Source of the DNA: Hesseltinella vesiculosa
Taxonomy: Eukaryota; Mucoromycota; Mucoromycetes; Mucorales; Cunninghamellaceae
Length of the DNA: 64,000 nt
Assembly (NCBI GenBank): GCA_002104935.1
Contig: MCGT01000016.1
Coordinates: 372,001 to 436,000 of the forward strand
Direction of reading: 5' to 3'
Position numbers and translations under genes: made by a program. How positions within the stretch are numbered: the first letter of the stretch is position 1; every line of letters begins with the position of its first letter. The notes beneath the pieces are model-generated. The model made no database searches. It saw only the letters and a program-made list of their open reading frames with translations, and was not told where the DNA came from. This document shows, piece after piece, positions 20,352-32,834 of the stretch.

Positions 20352-22680
20352 ATGCAAGGTATACAAATGAAAGAAGAGGCGATAAATGAAGAACGAGAAG
20401 GGGAAGAAATGAGTAAGAAACTAATGCTTTTTCTATTGCTTTGGCAAAATTATAATTTTCAGGTACAAAACATGGGTATGCTGCATCCGTTTCAACTGCC
20501 TCGACACCATCTCGACGACCTCCTCCAATGAAAAAACGACGTGAACAACCACATCCACCCTCAAGAGACAATCTGATATATATGGAAGCTCTCGATTTCC
20601 GAGATCCTTTTGACGAAGATGAAGCGTATAAAGTTGAAAGTGCCGACCAACGTAACGAAGAAGAAGAAGAAGAAGAAAAAAGGAGCTGCCGCTAGCCTCC
20701 TATTGACGCTTGAAAAACTCGTTTTTTTTTTTTTTTTAATAGTCCAAGATCTACTTGTACGAATGGAAGAACTCAAACTGATCAACCGGGAGCAGCAACA
20801 AAAACTTGAAATTTATCAACAGCAGCTCCGTTTTCCAACGACTATCGTAAAGGAAGCGGTTGCCAAAGCTATCGAAGACCGAGTCATCCAAAGCACGGAC
20901 GAGCTCAATGAAGACTTGATCACGGTATTTCCACCATACTCACAAAAGCGTACGACCGCTCACTTTTGTTGTCTTCTGCTAGCAACTGCTGTTATCTTCT
21001 TGGATGAACCCCAAGGAATCCTTATCGCTTCCTTTTGCCATCCGCCAATTCCGCGATGAATGGAAAAAGCAAGCCAAAAACGTAACGACTGTGCCAGCAC
21101 GAGCAAATTGCCAGTGCTGATAAACTTTCTATTTTTCCTTTGCATTTACACCTTAGCTGGGCAGTCTTAGCAAGAAACCTTCCAAACAAGCACTTGTAAA
21201 ATCCGAATCAACGCCAACTTCTTCCAAACAGTAAGTAGAGCTGAAGTAAAACCACATCTGGACTGACCTCGTGCTTGTTATAGACATTCTACACCCTTGA
21301 AAGATGGAGGTATGTCGGCTACTTGCAAGAATTCACTCTAGACACTCCATCTGGAAAAAAAGTGCCTCATTTTTTTTTTCTTTTCTAGCCATTTACATCA
21401 CAGCTGCTGCCTCCACTGCAACGTCTAGTCAGCATTCGTTTGTTGCCATCTCCACAACCTCCGGGTCACGTGTCAGAATGATCGCAAGCGCGAGCAAAGT
21501 AGAAGACGACAATGTGATTGACGATGGTGAGAACACTGAACGAACAGGAGAAAACTTCGATCTCACTTCTTCCCTCCTTTTTTTTTTCCCATCGATTTAG
21601 ATACCCGACGAAACTTATTCGAGCAATTTATTAATGGCACGATCCCTTCACCGCGAACATTACCTTCGCCTCCTGAAACAACCGCCAGCCCTCAAGATTC
21701 GCAATCGCATCAAGGGGAATCCAAATTAACGGAGGCTGAGGAAGGTGCCATCAAAGAAACAACTCGCAAATGCTTCATGGCCTTTGACGGGAAAATGATC
21801 ATCGAAAGCGAAACGGAGCGCATGGAATACCTCGAGACAAACTGCCCCATGATCCCGCCCGCCTCACGACTTTCTGCCGCCGAGTTTTTCAAATCCGAGT
21901 TGGAAAAAATTCGCAACAAGACCAAGAAACAGGTACCAAGGCACCCCCTCCCTCCTTTCCCACTCACCTTTTTTTTTTCAGCTACTTCGACACCAAAATT
22001 ATAGTACAGACAAATGGGATAGACCCATTGAGGAAGTCTGTTTGCTGATCGTCGGCAAACACCGATGGGAACGCATGGCCAAGGATGAGCGGTACCTGAT
22101 CTGCGGCAAGTACGCCTTCCTGCGCATGGAGCTGGAAAACATCCGGGATCGCAAGGCCAAAGTCAAATGGGACAAGCTGCAAGACGAATTTGAACGCTAT
22201 GTCAAAGGCTACAAAGGTGGCTGGGAACAGCTCTGTGGCTACTGGATTTCCAAGGATCGACAACGCTTTGATCAGCGCAAGGTTCATGACATTGGTATTC
22301 ACGCAGAAAACAAGGATTCTCCTGTCAACCATCTGCCAACCCCTTCACCATTGCAGCAACATCCCTCACCACCAGCCTACCCTGTCATTCCCATCATTCC
22401 TTCTCAACCCCCACCACCTTCGACCACCTCGGTCAACCAACCCCTCCTACCGCCCCGCAACACGCCTCTCATCGTGGCCCAAGCGTCCTCGTCACAAACC
22501 GACTTGATGAATTCATCTTATATCCATTCACCATCTAATCATCCCGCTTCCAATAATACCAATCCCATGCCCCAAGGCTCGCAAATGCTGCCGGCCGGCT
22601 ACCTGGCTTCACAACCACAGCCACCTGCCATTGACAATTTACTGTATTACGATGACCCTATTTATTACTTACCTTCATAA
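20352..22680 (+). CDS. Unknown 599-aa protein with coiled coil and conserved C-terminal domain
   Basis: Nine exons (20352-20412, 20463-20651, 20743-20924, 20983-21081, 21157-21230, 21284-21309, 21389-21526, 21601-21932, 21982-22680) join in phase. The N-terminus is acidic and charged, followed by a likely coiled coil around LLVRMEELKLINREQQQKL. A Ser/Pro/Thr-rich linker is next. From about residue 300 there is a globular segment: CFMAFDGKMIIESETERM, SAAEFFKSELEKIRNK, then WDRPIEEVCLLIVGKHRWER, FLRMELENIRDRKAKVKWD and GGWEQLCGYWISKDRQRFD. The last ~110 residues are Pro/Gln-rich and probably disordered, ending YYDDPIYYLPS. I recognise no family. The disordered tails around a helical core suggest a nuclear regulator, but that is a guess. 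Confidence 0.75.
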
Positions 22681-22882
22681 ACAACCCCCTTTCTTTTTCA
22701 AAGTGTCCACAGCATGTGAAAAATGACCGTGTGCTGCTGTGACTGAAGATCTTTTTTAGGCTCTTGCGCGGGCTTTTTTTTTTTTTTGGCAAAAAAAAAG
22801 CTGAGAAAGAAAAAAAAAAAACTGACCTAGCTTTTTTTTTTTTTCTTTTTCTTCTGTTCCGTTCTTTCTACTTCCACCAAAC

Positions 22883-24729
22883 ATGCCCTTACAATCCAAG
22901 CAAATAGCTTACATTACCGCTGGCGTGGCGTTAACAGCTGGTCTGGGTTACTTGATTTACTTTGACCATAAACGTCGCCACGATCCTCAATACCGTAAAC
23001 AACTGAGTAAGTCTTACTATTTTGAAAAGGAGGAGACGACATGCCAAAGGTGGAATGGGTTGACTAACCGGATCTGCTTTTTTTTTTCCTTGCATGAATA
23101 GAAAAAGAACGCAAGAAGCAGGCCAAGAAGGAAAAGGTACAGAAAGAAGTCGATGACAACAACGTCAAGGATTTGATTGATACCGTGGTCGAAGCTGCCA
23201 ATCAAGTCAAGTTCCCCACCGACCCTGAAGCCAAGGAAAAGTACTTTATGGAACAGGTTGGCAAGGGTGAAGCCCTTTGCGCACAAGGTAAGAAAATAGA
23301 AACTCTAAGCTTGTGGTCGTTTTATTTCAAAGCACGCGTAACCTGTGTCTATTCTCTAGGACCCTCGTTCTTTGATCAGGCCGTTTTACCCTTTTACCTT
23401 GCTCTCAAGGTTTACCCAGCTCCTTTGGAATTAATCATGATCTATCAAAAGACTGTGCCTGAGCCCATCTTCCAGATCTTGGTGACCATCATGGCCAAGG
23501 AACAAAACAACCGCGTCAATGCCTTTTACGAACAATTCCCTGACCCTGCCACTGGCCTGAAGTTGGGCGAAATCCCTGTCGGTACCAACCCGGAGGGCAA
23601 GACCATTGTGCGCCGCAGCCTTGTTGCCACCCAGGACTTTGCCGAAGGCGATGTCTTGTTCTCCGAAGACCCTTTAGTGTCTGCAGTGCACCCTGGTTTA
23701 GAGGTAATAGACGGAGAAAGATGAAGGGGTGGAACGAACGTGCTCAACCTGTCTTATTTTTCCAACCTAGGGCAAACACTGTCACCACTGTTTGAAATCG
23801 ATCCAGGACAGTGAAAAGGTGGCCTGTGACAAGTGCACAACGGTTGTGTTCTGTAGCAGTGACTGTCAAAAGGCTGCCGCTGGCTATCACAAGTACTTGT
23901 GCGGTGATGAAAAGGACGACTCTCTCAAAGCCTTTTTATCGCACGCTCAAGAACAACGCCAAATGTATCCCCTGATGGTTGCTCAGTTCCTGTCTTCCAT
24001 GGTGGCCGAGGAAACCGAACGTGCTCGCCTGGGTGAAGACAACTCGACGTTTACCTCTTGGGATCACGTCGACCGCTTCCGTTACTTGGACATCCCTGCC
24101 TCGCCTTCGTCACAACAAGAAATCAAGTTGCTGAATGATTTGCTGGGCCCCAAGGTGCAAGGCATCTCTGAATTCTTGTCCGACCAAACTTACTTAATGC
24201 TCAAGGGCAAGCTTCTGTACAACGCCTATGCTATTGCCACTGCTCATGATCCCATCACCGTGCCCGTAAGTGCAAATCCAGAGAGAGAGAGGAGAACGTG
24301 AGCACTGAGATTTATTTTCCGATGTAGGCTTCGGAGGAACATGCTCGTGCAGTGGATACCGATGGCAAACATGTGGTTGGCGCTGGTTTGTACAAGCTGG
24401 CCACCTATTTGGGCCAAGCCAAGCAAGGCAACAGCAAGGTAGTGTTTGATAAGACACATAAGCTGACTGTCATTGCCACCAAGGCCATTGCCAAGGACGA
24501 TGAAGTCACCACCCACTACACTCTGCCCGTCAAGACTGCTGTTGACGAAGAGGAGGAACCCAAGACCGATGTTGCCAACGAAACCGACGAAAAGCCTGCC
24601 CCAGAAGACCCTTCCCAAGCCGAGGAATCTAAAGCCGACACAACTGTGCAGGAAGAATCCTCGTTAGAACCAGCTGAGCCTTTCCAACTAGAAACGAGCG
24701 AGCAAACCGCGGAAGCTGATGATGAATAA
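22883..24729 (+). CDS. TOM20: Tom20 import receptor fused to a MYND/SET (SMYD-like) region
   Basis: Five exons (22883-23006, 23102-23287, 23360-23703, 23771-24265, 24328-24729) give 516 aa. Residues 1-160 are a complete Tom20: N-terminal membrane anchor (AYITAGVALTAGLGYLIYF), a Lys-rich linker, then the presequence-binding core (YFMEQVGKGEALCAQGPSFFDQ split in an exon junction, AVLPFYLALKVYPAPLELI). The same exon runs on into the S-domain of a SMYD-type SET protein (RRSLVATQDFAEGDVLFSEDP). A MYND finger with all eight ligands follows (CHHC, CDKC, CSSDC, HKYLC). The C-terminal SET half keeps the scaffold (LYNAYAIATAHD, VIATKAIAKDDEVTTHY) but where methyltransferases have NHSCxPN it reads YLGQAKQGN, so catalysis is unlikely. 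An acidic tail ends the protein. It would sit in the mitochondrial outer membrane facing the cytosol. Confidence 0.9.
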
Positions 24730-25157
24730 ATTCCCTGCTTTGACTTTTTTTTTTTTTTCAAATACGGGCTTCACTATCTGTATAGCAGCAACGAAAGCTG
24801 ACTAGGACCACTTCACCACGGGATGATCAACCTCATGTCCAACAGCAAAGGAACGAGGCTAGGGCGCACTGGATCAGGGATTGGGAAGCTGGAATCAAAG
24901 ACAGCCGTCTTCAAACCCAACACTGAGAAATCCAAGAATGTGGGAATGTTTTTTTTTCACAAAGTTTATGGAGATTTGTGGTCAAGTGGGAAATCAAATT
25001 ATTTACAGGGGACAAAGGTTCAAAAAGCATGGCGTTACACATTCAATAAAATGTGGAGGGCAAAAAAAAAATAAAGTACAAATTTGGCAAGAGGGATGAA
25101 ACATGATACAAACACCACATGGATGGGACTATACAGTAGAAATAGGATGAAGAGACA

Positions 25158-25469
25158 TTACGAGATGGGCCATTGCACAGGGTCAGTGTACATCAAGTCT
25201 TCATCGTCATTGTCTAGGTCATTGGCTTGTTGGGTTTGGGATGACTCAAGCCATTGCTTGAGGTATTGGAAGGCGGTATCTTGGGTGGCGGGGTCTTGAA
25301 CATCCACGGCAATGGCCACCACGCCACCATCTTCGTCCAGCCATACATGATGGGCTTCACTAACGGGCACAGGAGCTGCACTACAGGACCACATCAAGGT
25401 GATTAAGCAGAGAATAAAGAAAACAGACGCAGGGTATCGCAACATGGACGAGGTAGTTTGTGGAAGCAA
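25158..25469 (-). CDS. Small predicted secreted protein, unknown
   Basis: Single-exon ORF of 103 codons; a second Met at 25445 (MLRYPASVFF) would give 95 aa. The start is followed by a hydrophobic core (VFFILCLITLMWSCSA) and a plausible signal-peptidase site before AP. The mature part is acidic (WLDEDGGVVAIAVDVQDP, LDNDDEDLMYTDP) with no cysteines, so it is not a typical Cys-rich effector. No family is recognised. Confidence 0.5.
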   Translation of the reverse strand: MLPQTTSSMLRYPASVFFILCLITLMWSCSAAPVPVSEAHHVWLDEDGGVVAIAVDVQDPATQDTAFQYLKQWLESSQTQQANDLDNDDEDLMYTDPVQWPIS

Positions 25470-25782
25470 AATAAAGAAAAAAAGAAAAAAATAACAAAAA
25501 AAGGCTCTTTGCTTTATGTTTCCGCAATGAGAAGTGCCTGAAAAAGAAATCTGTCAAAAAAGGCATGAATGGAGGAGGGATGGATTCCCAAAATAAAAAA
25601 TGCTATTTTTATCTTCTTGGAGGGCTTGCCATCCGCGGTTGTTGCTTGGTGAAGGTGGACCCAGGTAAGAGCTGCGTTTGCCTATAAACAAAAGCCAACA
25701 AAAACAAAGAATAGCCAAAACAAGACATGGGAAACGGACCATCGTAAAAATGGTTAAAACAAAGTGTTTCCCTGGCAATTCT

Positions 25783-26584
25783 TTATTTTGAGCTTGTGAT
25801 GGATATTTTTCGTAAAGGTTTCAGTGATTGCCACACAGACGTCCAAGACTTCTCTTGCTGCTTCGGGGTCAAGACTGTTCCAGTAGAGTGGCGCCGGAGA
25901 GGAGGCCGGGCTCCTTCGTCTTCTTTGGAGAGAGGGTCCTCTTCCTCAAGATCCGGTAGAGGCGGCAATTGGTTGATGCCGGCATGGTCATCATCAAACT
26001 CGGTACAGATCACCATGACCCGGCTGTCGAAACTGACTTTGCGGGGTGGACGAGACGAGGGCAAGGTGGGAGTGCTTGGATGTCGCCGGCGACGTGGAGG
26101 GAATGTGTTATTGTTGGTATGGTCAGGTGGTTGATTTGATCGAGGCATTTCATTGGTATCGAGGGGGTGGTTGAGAGATTCGGTGGGATGCAGCAGTGGC
26201 TCTTGTCGTTTGTCTGGACGGCTTGGTAATTCATGAGGAAGTTTGCTTGGTCGGATAAAACAGAGGGGAGAATCGGTTGGTGCTCGGCTAAAATGAATGG
26301 GTGGTAAGTGCTTTACGCCACATGGAACAGGCTGCCATCAAAGCCCACTTTTTTTTTTTCGCCCTTGCATTTCTGCCAGCCTTTTCTCACCTGGTCACCC
26401 CCACCTCTTTTTTTTGGTTGTCCATCCTTTTTTACCTTTTTAATCGAGGTACAGAAGGTATGATAGATTTATGCTGAGATTGGTATCGTTGACGAGAAGG
26501 ATTCAGGTTGATGGGCTGATAAAAATGATAATGATGTGATCGACCAGACGACGTTCTCGTTTGAGTGGTGGCAACAACAGACAT
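25783..26584 (-). CDS. Unknown 217-aa basic protein
   Basis: Two exons (26584-26436, 26287-25783) join in phase from MSVVATTQTRTSSGR to RKISITSSK. The product is rich in Ser, Pro, His and Arg and mostly disordered. A short conserved-looking stretch, RKVSFDSRVMVICTEFDDD, resembles the K/R-V-x-F docking motif for PP1 phosphatase (RKVSF), which would suit a regulatory subunit; this is inference from one motif. The intron model depends on GTAAAA and a TTTTAG acceptor and is the weakest part. The coding start of the next gene is 379 bp away. Confidence 0.45.
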
Positions 26585-26962
26585 GGCAAGAAATGAAAGA
26601 GATGGCAGCAAGTGGGTTTTGAACAATGAGCAGAGCCATCAACCAATGACACAGTACACAAATAAAATGAGATACACACAAATGTACACCCGATGCACGA
26701 ACAAAAAAAAAAAAAAAAAAAGGAAGAAAAATCATTTTTTTCAAATGGTGGGGTTTTTCCTTTTTCTTGGGCCTGACCCTCGCGTCGTACAAGCTCCATG
26801 TGCCTTTTCCACGTCTTTCAAAATGAGAGATTTCCGGAAAGTCACTGGTTGATTGTTTGTAAATGGACTTTATTGAAAGGAGGGGGAAAAATAGAGAAAG
26901 AGGAAAAAAAAAAAAAAAAAGGATATGGAGGGGGGATCTAGATTTGGCGTGAGATGGTTCAC

Positions 26963-29900
26963 TTAGGCAATGGCAGACAGCACCATTTGCGAGGTAAACT
27001 CATCCTCACTCCTGACCGCCAATTCAAAGGCCACTCCGGTTGAGTTATTAAATGTCATGCGACAACGGGCCAACACTTTGGCTCCACCCAAAAAGATCCC
27101 AGACAGCAACAAGGTATGGACATTGGCGTTCTTGGGCAAGGCCGAATCTTCCAAAGCTTGCATCCCCAAAAGGTCCAAGATCAGCGAACAGGCAACTTTT
27201 TCAAAAAAAAAAAAAAAAAAAAAAAAGAGTCAATACGGTAGTCTACCTACACAATCCTATTACCTTTCAAGCTGGGAGCCTTTTCCTTGTCCAAAGCAAA
27301 GGTTTCGAGCAATTCGAGTTGGCCGTCGATGGATTCCCAATCTTGGGTGAAATTTGACACATATTGGGGACGGACATAATCACTGATAGACCATTCGATG
27401 TCTTCGATTTGATATTCATCATCATAACCTTCGGGATCAGGTTCGCCTGTGGTAGGGTCGCAATCCTTGACATCGAATCGCAATGTGTTGGAGAAGGCGC
27501 CGACGGCAAGGTCTTCTTGAGGGTTGGCTTGCTCAAAAGCGACATAAATGACGCCAGGCACATTGTATTCCAACTTGGGAGCGGGCACTTCGATCACCTG
27601 TACCAAGGGCGCGTCGTCCAAGGGTTGCATCACCATTTGCACATTTTCCAGCAGCTGGTCGTTCAGGGTGTTGGTGCAGTTGAATTGGAAGATGACGTGC
27701 TGGGCAAAGGTGTGTTTGACACAGTGCACGACATATTCGGTTTCGGATTCGGTCAGGGGTACTGGCTTGCTGGAACTCTTGAACAAGGAGCCGAAGCTCT
27801 GGAAGGCGTCGATCTCGGCCAGCTGTTCGGCATAGACTGCTTGTTGGTCGAGGCTGTTAGACATGGGCGAGGCGGCCATGCCGGCGTGTGCCACCGCAGC
27901 AGCCGTGGCTGTGGGCGTGGGTGTCGACAGGCTTGGCGTCATGATGTCCTGGGTGCGTTGGCGGCGGCGTTCGTCTTCTTCTTGAGATTTGCTGATCACA
28001 GGTACACTGGCCAGGTCGAACTGTTTGTCGTTTGCCAGAGGGCTGTTTACATAGTCCACCAATTGACGTTCCAAGGAAGGCAAAGCAAAGGTGGCATCTA
28101 TAGAAAACGGGTGGTGAGCCTTGGGATTCCTTCTCGTTTTGGTCTTACCATCCTGGACATAAGCACCAGCCAAGTCCTCATGGTCCATCAGCTTCAGAGA
28201 CAGAGTAGCACGGTCACGTACTTCGTCATCCACATCGTCCAAGCATCTACAGGGAAACAGAAGAATCAGTGTGCGTGTTCTTCCCCATCAAAATAGAAAG
28301 ACCTACCTGGTCAGCAAAACACGCACGCTCTTCTTAACAAGCACATCTTGGACATGGACACCAAACTTGGCCAAGGCACTCACGGCAGCAGCTCGCACAA
28401 TCGAGTTTTCCAAAATAACACGGTTGTAAATGTAGCGAATGTATTTGTTAGGAGTAGGGGTCTTGGGGCCTTCGACACCGAGCACATGAAGGATGCGCAC
28501 CGACAGCTTTGTGAATTCACAATCTTCAATAAATTCGCAGAGGTGGGACAGGGCTACGAAGGAAGAGATATAAGTGTGTGTGCTTTTTTTTTTTTTTTTT
28601 TGGACTTTTTACCGGCGTCCTTGGCATCCGAGATGAATTTGACCATATCAAAGATGGCTTCCACCACGGTCTTCTTAAAATCATAGCCACCTTCGTCACG
28701 CAGCACGCCGCTCAAGAAGCTGAGCATGACGGCCTGCTTGGCAGGGAATTTGAGGCAAAGCGAGCGGATGGCTTCGACCACAATGACCTTGAATTCGTCC
28801 GAGATTTCCGACATGAAGCCTGAGATTTGTTTCATCAGACGATCGACGGAGGCTTCGTTACCAGTCTTCAAGAGAGTGGTGATGGCAAAGGTGGCCACGC
28901 TACGGTTCTGGTCGGTAATAAGGTTTTCCATGTCCAGGTTGCAGGGAGACACGGCCGCGGGGTTGTTCAAGGAGAGTTTGTTGAGAATGCGGATGGCGGC
29001 AAAACGCAGGGTGGGTTTGGGTGAGGATAAGAACAACTGCAAGACTATGGTACAAAAAGAAAAAAAAAATGAGCTCGTCAGATGAGAAGGCTGGGCCATG
29101 GATTACCGGAAATAGCGGGGTGCAATTCCTTCATGGAGACGTCGGACATTTCACAGATGGCACGAGCCGCTTCGAGGTTGACCATGTCGCTCTTGTGACG
29201 CAAGTACCCTTCCAGTAATTCGTAAATGCGGACGGTAGAGGAGGGGTCTTCTTCCATGACCTTGCAAGCCATACGAATCAACAGGCACACAGCCGCGGGG
29301 TTGCGCAGGGTCGAGCCGCTGCTGCCACCCAAGAAGCCACTACCACGACTGCCCGAGAAGGTTTGGACCAATTTGGTGACGGCCATGCGATCGTGTTGTC
29401 GGATCTGGTACAGCAGGCCCAGAGCATGGTATTGTGAGATGTTGGAGCTGGAGATGACCACGGGGCCCTGGTTGGCTTGGCCAAAGCTGGTCATGTATGA
29501 AGCTGCCGATGATAGTGATGAGCTGGCGGACTTGGCATGGACAGCTTCTTGTACTTCATTGGACCATCGACGGACAATGTCCTTGGCCACGTCAAACAGA
29601 TGGTAGGACGACACCAAAGCAGCGGAGGCTACAGATGGGTTCTTGTCCACAATGGAGGCCTTTAAAATACGTTCAATACCTTGTATCATCGAAGGCTAAA
29701 GGTAGAAAACAGAAGCGGTGAGATCACTAGGTGAGAACAGTCGTTTGTATTTACGTCGGTGATCAAGCAAAGGGCTCGAATAGCATTGGCACGGTAGATA
29801 GTTTCTTGCTTGGATTGGATATCTTTGATCAACGACTGAGTGACCATAATCACGTCTTCCGCAATGCCAGAGAGCTCTTTGATCACCAAATACATCATTT

Positions 29901-30290
29901 GGCGCAGGGAGGTCTGGAAAAAAAAAAACGTGGTGAGCCACCAGGTTATTTTTTGAAGAGGGTCTTACATCTTTGGACTGGAAGAGTTTGATGACGTTGA
30001 AAAACAGATCGGTAGCTTCTTTGGAGGCAAAGGGCTCGCCAAGATAGAGTAGATAGATGATCTTGGTGAGTAAAATGCGACACTTTCGAGCATTGATGGG
30101 TGAATTGTTGAAGAGGCGGGCTTCTTGCAAGACGGTGGTTTTGTCGAGATGATAGAACAAGCCGATTTCACCTATGCGTATTCATCAAGATAAATGCAGT
30201 CAGTACAGCCGTCTTGGCGAAGATTAGGTGATCAAGATAAAGAAAAGGAAATGCATTACCAGCGTCTTCGTCACGTTTGTTGTAGCTCAT
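26963..30290 (-). CDS. SEC21: Coatomer subunit gamma
   Basis: Nine exons (30290-30260, 30171-29969, 29913-29755, 29695-29107, 29044-28613, 28553-28307, 28246-28149, 28097-27264, 27195-26963) give 941 aa, close to yeast Sec21 (935). It is a core subunit of the COPI coat that returns cargo from Golgi to ER and binds Arf1 and dilysine tails. The N-terminal adaptin-type solenoid is clear: [71 protein letters not shown]. After a Ser/Pro/Ala linker comes the appendage domain ([53 protein letters not shown]), ending SQMVLSAIA. All phases close. Confidence 0.97.
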
Positions 30291-30555
30291 AAGTTAGATG
30301 ATGATGAAAGGGGGTGAAGAACACGTTTCAAGCGCAAAGTGCTATCCAAAGATGTTGTTTAAAAATAAATGGAATGGGTGGGATAAATAGAAGACAGTTC
30401 TTTCAAAAAAGAGGTCACCAAATAACAAAGGAAGAAGAACGGATTAAAATAAGATGCCACACGAAAAAAAAAAAAAAGAGGGAAAGGAAGAAGAAAAATA
30501 AAAAAAAATAGTGGACCATTTTTATTGGACGCCATTGACAGGCAATTTTCTACAA

Positions 30556-31274
30556 TCAAGCTGCTGCTTTTTGTGACAGATCAATTAACCGCTTCATTCC
30601 AAGCAACCAGTTTCCATGGCGTTCGTATTCACTCGTCATTAATTTTTGGTGGATGTCACTCGCCTTGTCCCATTCTTGCTCATGAAGAGCTTTGACAAAA
30701 GCAAAAAAAAAAAAAAAAAAAAAAAAATTCAGGGAGCTGGGCCACTGGTTTCTTTTTTTACCTTGACACAATTGCCCCACAGACACCAGCACAGGTTTGT
30801 CGAATTGTTCAGCTTGTGACGTTTCCAGTAGAGGCTGTAGTCGCTTGTTGGTATCCAGTAAAATACGTTTATTGGGCCCAGTCTATAGAAAAGGTGAGCC
30901 CTCTCCTGCTGGTTGGCTGGTTGGTACTCACTGTGAAAGTCGCCTGGCAGTTCTCCAATAAAGCTTGCAGTCGAGCTTGCCATTGTACTAAATCCAGATC
31001 ATGTAATTCCTCGTCTTTGTTCTTGTGAAAGATCTAGAGTGGCAGGGGAAAAGGATGGTCAACTAAGCTGGTGGATTCTTGCCTTGTTGCATACCTTCTT
31101 TGGAGGGTCATTCTAATAGAACAAGACAAGTTGTTAAAAAAAAAACCAAAAAAGCGGATGAGCGTGCATTTTTACCCAGTGGTTTTCAAAAATAGCATTG
31201 CGGAAATCAGACAATTTTTCTTTTTCCATGACAGTAACACCATTGTCATGAGGAGGGGTAGTGGTGGGGTTCAT
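30556..31274 (-). CDS. SRA1/Sec31-type helical domain protein
   Basis: Five exons (31274-31176, 31112-31095, 31033-30932, 30882-30762, 30689-30556) give 157 aa. The last exon, ALHEQEWDKASDIHQKLM and YERHGNWLLGMKRLIDLS, is the C-terminal helical bundle shared by steroid-receptor RNA activator protein (SRA1) and the Sec31 C-terminus. Upstream is DFRNAIFENHW and a NDPPKK stretch like the Pro-rich segment of SRA1. A free-standing copy of this domain suggests an SRA1 homolog, not COPII coat, but its job in fungi is not clear. One exon is only 18 bp. It lies 265 bp from the start of the gamma-COP gene in the same orientation. Confidence 0.75.
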
Positions 31275-31576
31275 TGGAAAAGAAAAAAAGTCGACCTGGA
31301 AAGAAAGGAAAAAGAAGGAAGCAGGAGCAAAAAAAAAAAAAAAAAGCTGGAGGTGACACATGCATTTCCTTTTCTGGCCAATGACAGCAGCGATTTTTTT
31401 GCTTGGTGTATTTTTTTTTTGTTTTTTTATTTTGAGTGAGAGAACAAGAGAAGGGTGGTATGAAGGAATGGGGCTATGTAGAAATAGATGTGGATGCTAA
31501 ATTTATATGTTTTCGCAGGGGAAAAGAAAGAGGGAATGAGGGTTCACTATGGTACAAAGGTGGGAGGTGGGGCAAA

Positions 31577-32734
31577 TCAGCCAAAATTGTGCAAAATGGC
31601 TTCATAGCACAGAAACATGATGGCAGCATTGGGCACCACACGCATCAAATGAGCAGACATGCCACCGTACAAGGAGACCATGCCTTCTTCTTTCCACACC
31701 AATCTAAAGGTTTGCCAGAGGCCGGTATATTTCAGCACGCCATTTTCTGCGGGCTGTCGTAGACGAGTCCGCACCACTTCATGAGGATAGGCCACACAGG
31801 CAGCAACGAGCTTGGAGACGGCAGCAGCTCCGAGATTACCGAGCCACTCCTTGGGCCCTTTGACTTGATCCTTTGTTTCGTCGATGCGTGCCCACCTGTG
31901 CTTGAGCTGTTCGTAAATGACCCATTGCACCGTGCCTTCGATCACGCCTAGATAGGATGCGCTCATGCCCTTGTATAGCCCACGGATGCCTTCTTCTTTG
32001 AGAATATGGGTGATACAGTCCACACTGTTCTGGTAGTGTCGCTGTGTGCCTTGTAGTTGTAGTCGAGTCTTGACCACCCAAATTGGATTCGTCACCGTCG
32101 ATGTCACCACACCAGCGGTAGCTGCCGAAATCAGATGAACCCCAGCTGTTTCTTGTCCATGATTCAGATCCGCATAGAACTTCTTGCCGTTGCCATAGGT
32201 ATAAAAATTGATGCTGCGGGCTGGAATCACTCCCACCAGGTTGGGACCCAAGCCTTTGAAGTAGCCAGCCATTCCTTCCACCTGCTTGATGCGCACCAGC
32301 AGGCGTGTGGTATCTACGAAATGACCCAAGAGGTATCGAGGATGGGTGGTGGTAATCGCCGTGGCTGGCAGTTTCTGTTTATAAAATGTCGACTATGAAA
32401 AAAGGCAGGCAGGCCATTGAGTTTGGGTGCATCTTCATGATCTGCCTTTTTTCCATTCTACCTACCTGCAATCGAGTCTTTACAACGTCCAAAGGAGAAG
32501 TACAAATAGCACCAATCATGCCACCCACTCTATTTCATTTTTTTAACCGTCAATAAACTGTATAAAAAAAAAAAACCTCCTTGGGCTTTTAGATCGTAGA
32601 ATAATCACTTACCCTCCAGCAATAAAGTGGACATAGGCACGATTATCCTTTTGGATCTTGGCAATGGGCTGCTTTTTCACCAGTTTGGTATCCATTGGCA
32701 TGAAAACAGTGGTAGATCCTTGTACGGTTGTCAT
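31577..32734 (-). CDS. RIM2: Mitochondrial pyrimidine-nucleotide carrier (Rim2 / SLC25A33-36 type)
   Basis: Three exons (32734-32613, 32529-32466, 32392-31577) give 333 aa. Three mitochondrial-carrier repeats are visible, each with its signature: PLDVVKTRLQ, PIWVVKTRLQLQ and PHEVVRTRLRQ. The Trp in PIW of repeat 2 and GVIPARSINFYTYGNGKKF before it are typical of the SLC25A32/33/36 branch, which carries folate/FAD or pyrimidine nucleotides across the inner membrane. The long insertion after the first signature (THPRYLLGHFVDTTRLLVRI) and the AAAVSKLVAACVAYPHEVVRTRLR segment favour Rim2. A related folate/FAD carrier is the main alternative. Confidence 0.85.
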
Positions 32735-32825
32735 TGGTATGAAAGGGAAAAAAGGGGAAACAAGAAGAGGAATTTGAAAAACTTTTTTTTTTTTTCCAAA
32801 TCCTGGCCAGCCATGCTTGTCAGTC

Positions 32826-32834
32826 AGCCAATCA
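32826..32834. promoter_or_regulatory. CCAAT box upstream of the RIM2-like gene
   Basis: AGCCAATCA lies about 90 bp upstream of the start codon (32734, minus strand). Just beyond is a GC-rich patch with the palindrome GGCGGTCCGCC at about 32909-32919, which could bind a regulator but has no assigned function. Confidence 0.4.

Noticed and set aside
25554..25778. 74-codon minus ORF with a hydrophobic start
   Set aside because: Lies between two minus-strand genes, probably in untranslated sequence; a possible intron is ambiguous and no family is recognised.
27364..28296. 310-codon plus ORF
   Set aside because: Antisense to the largest exons of the gamma-COP gene.
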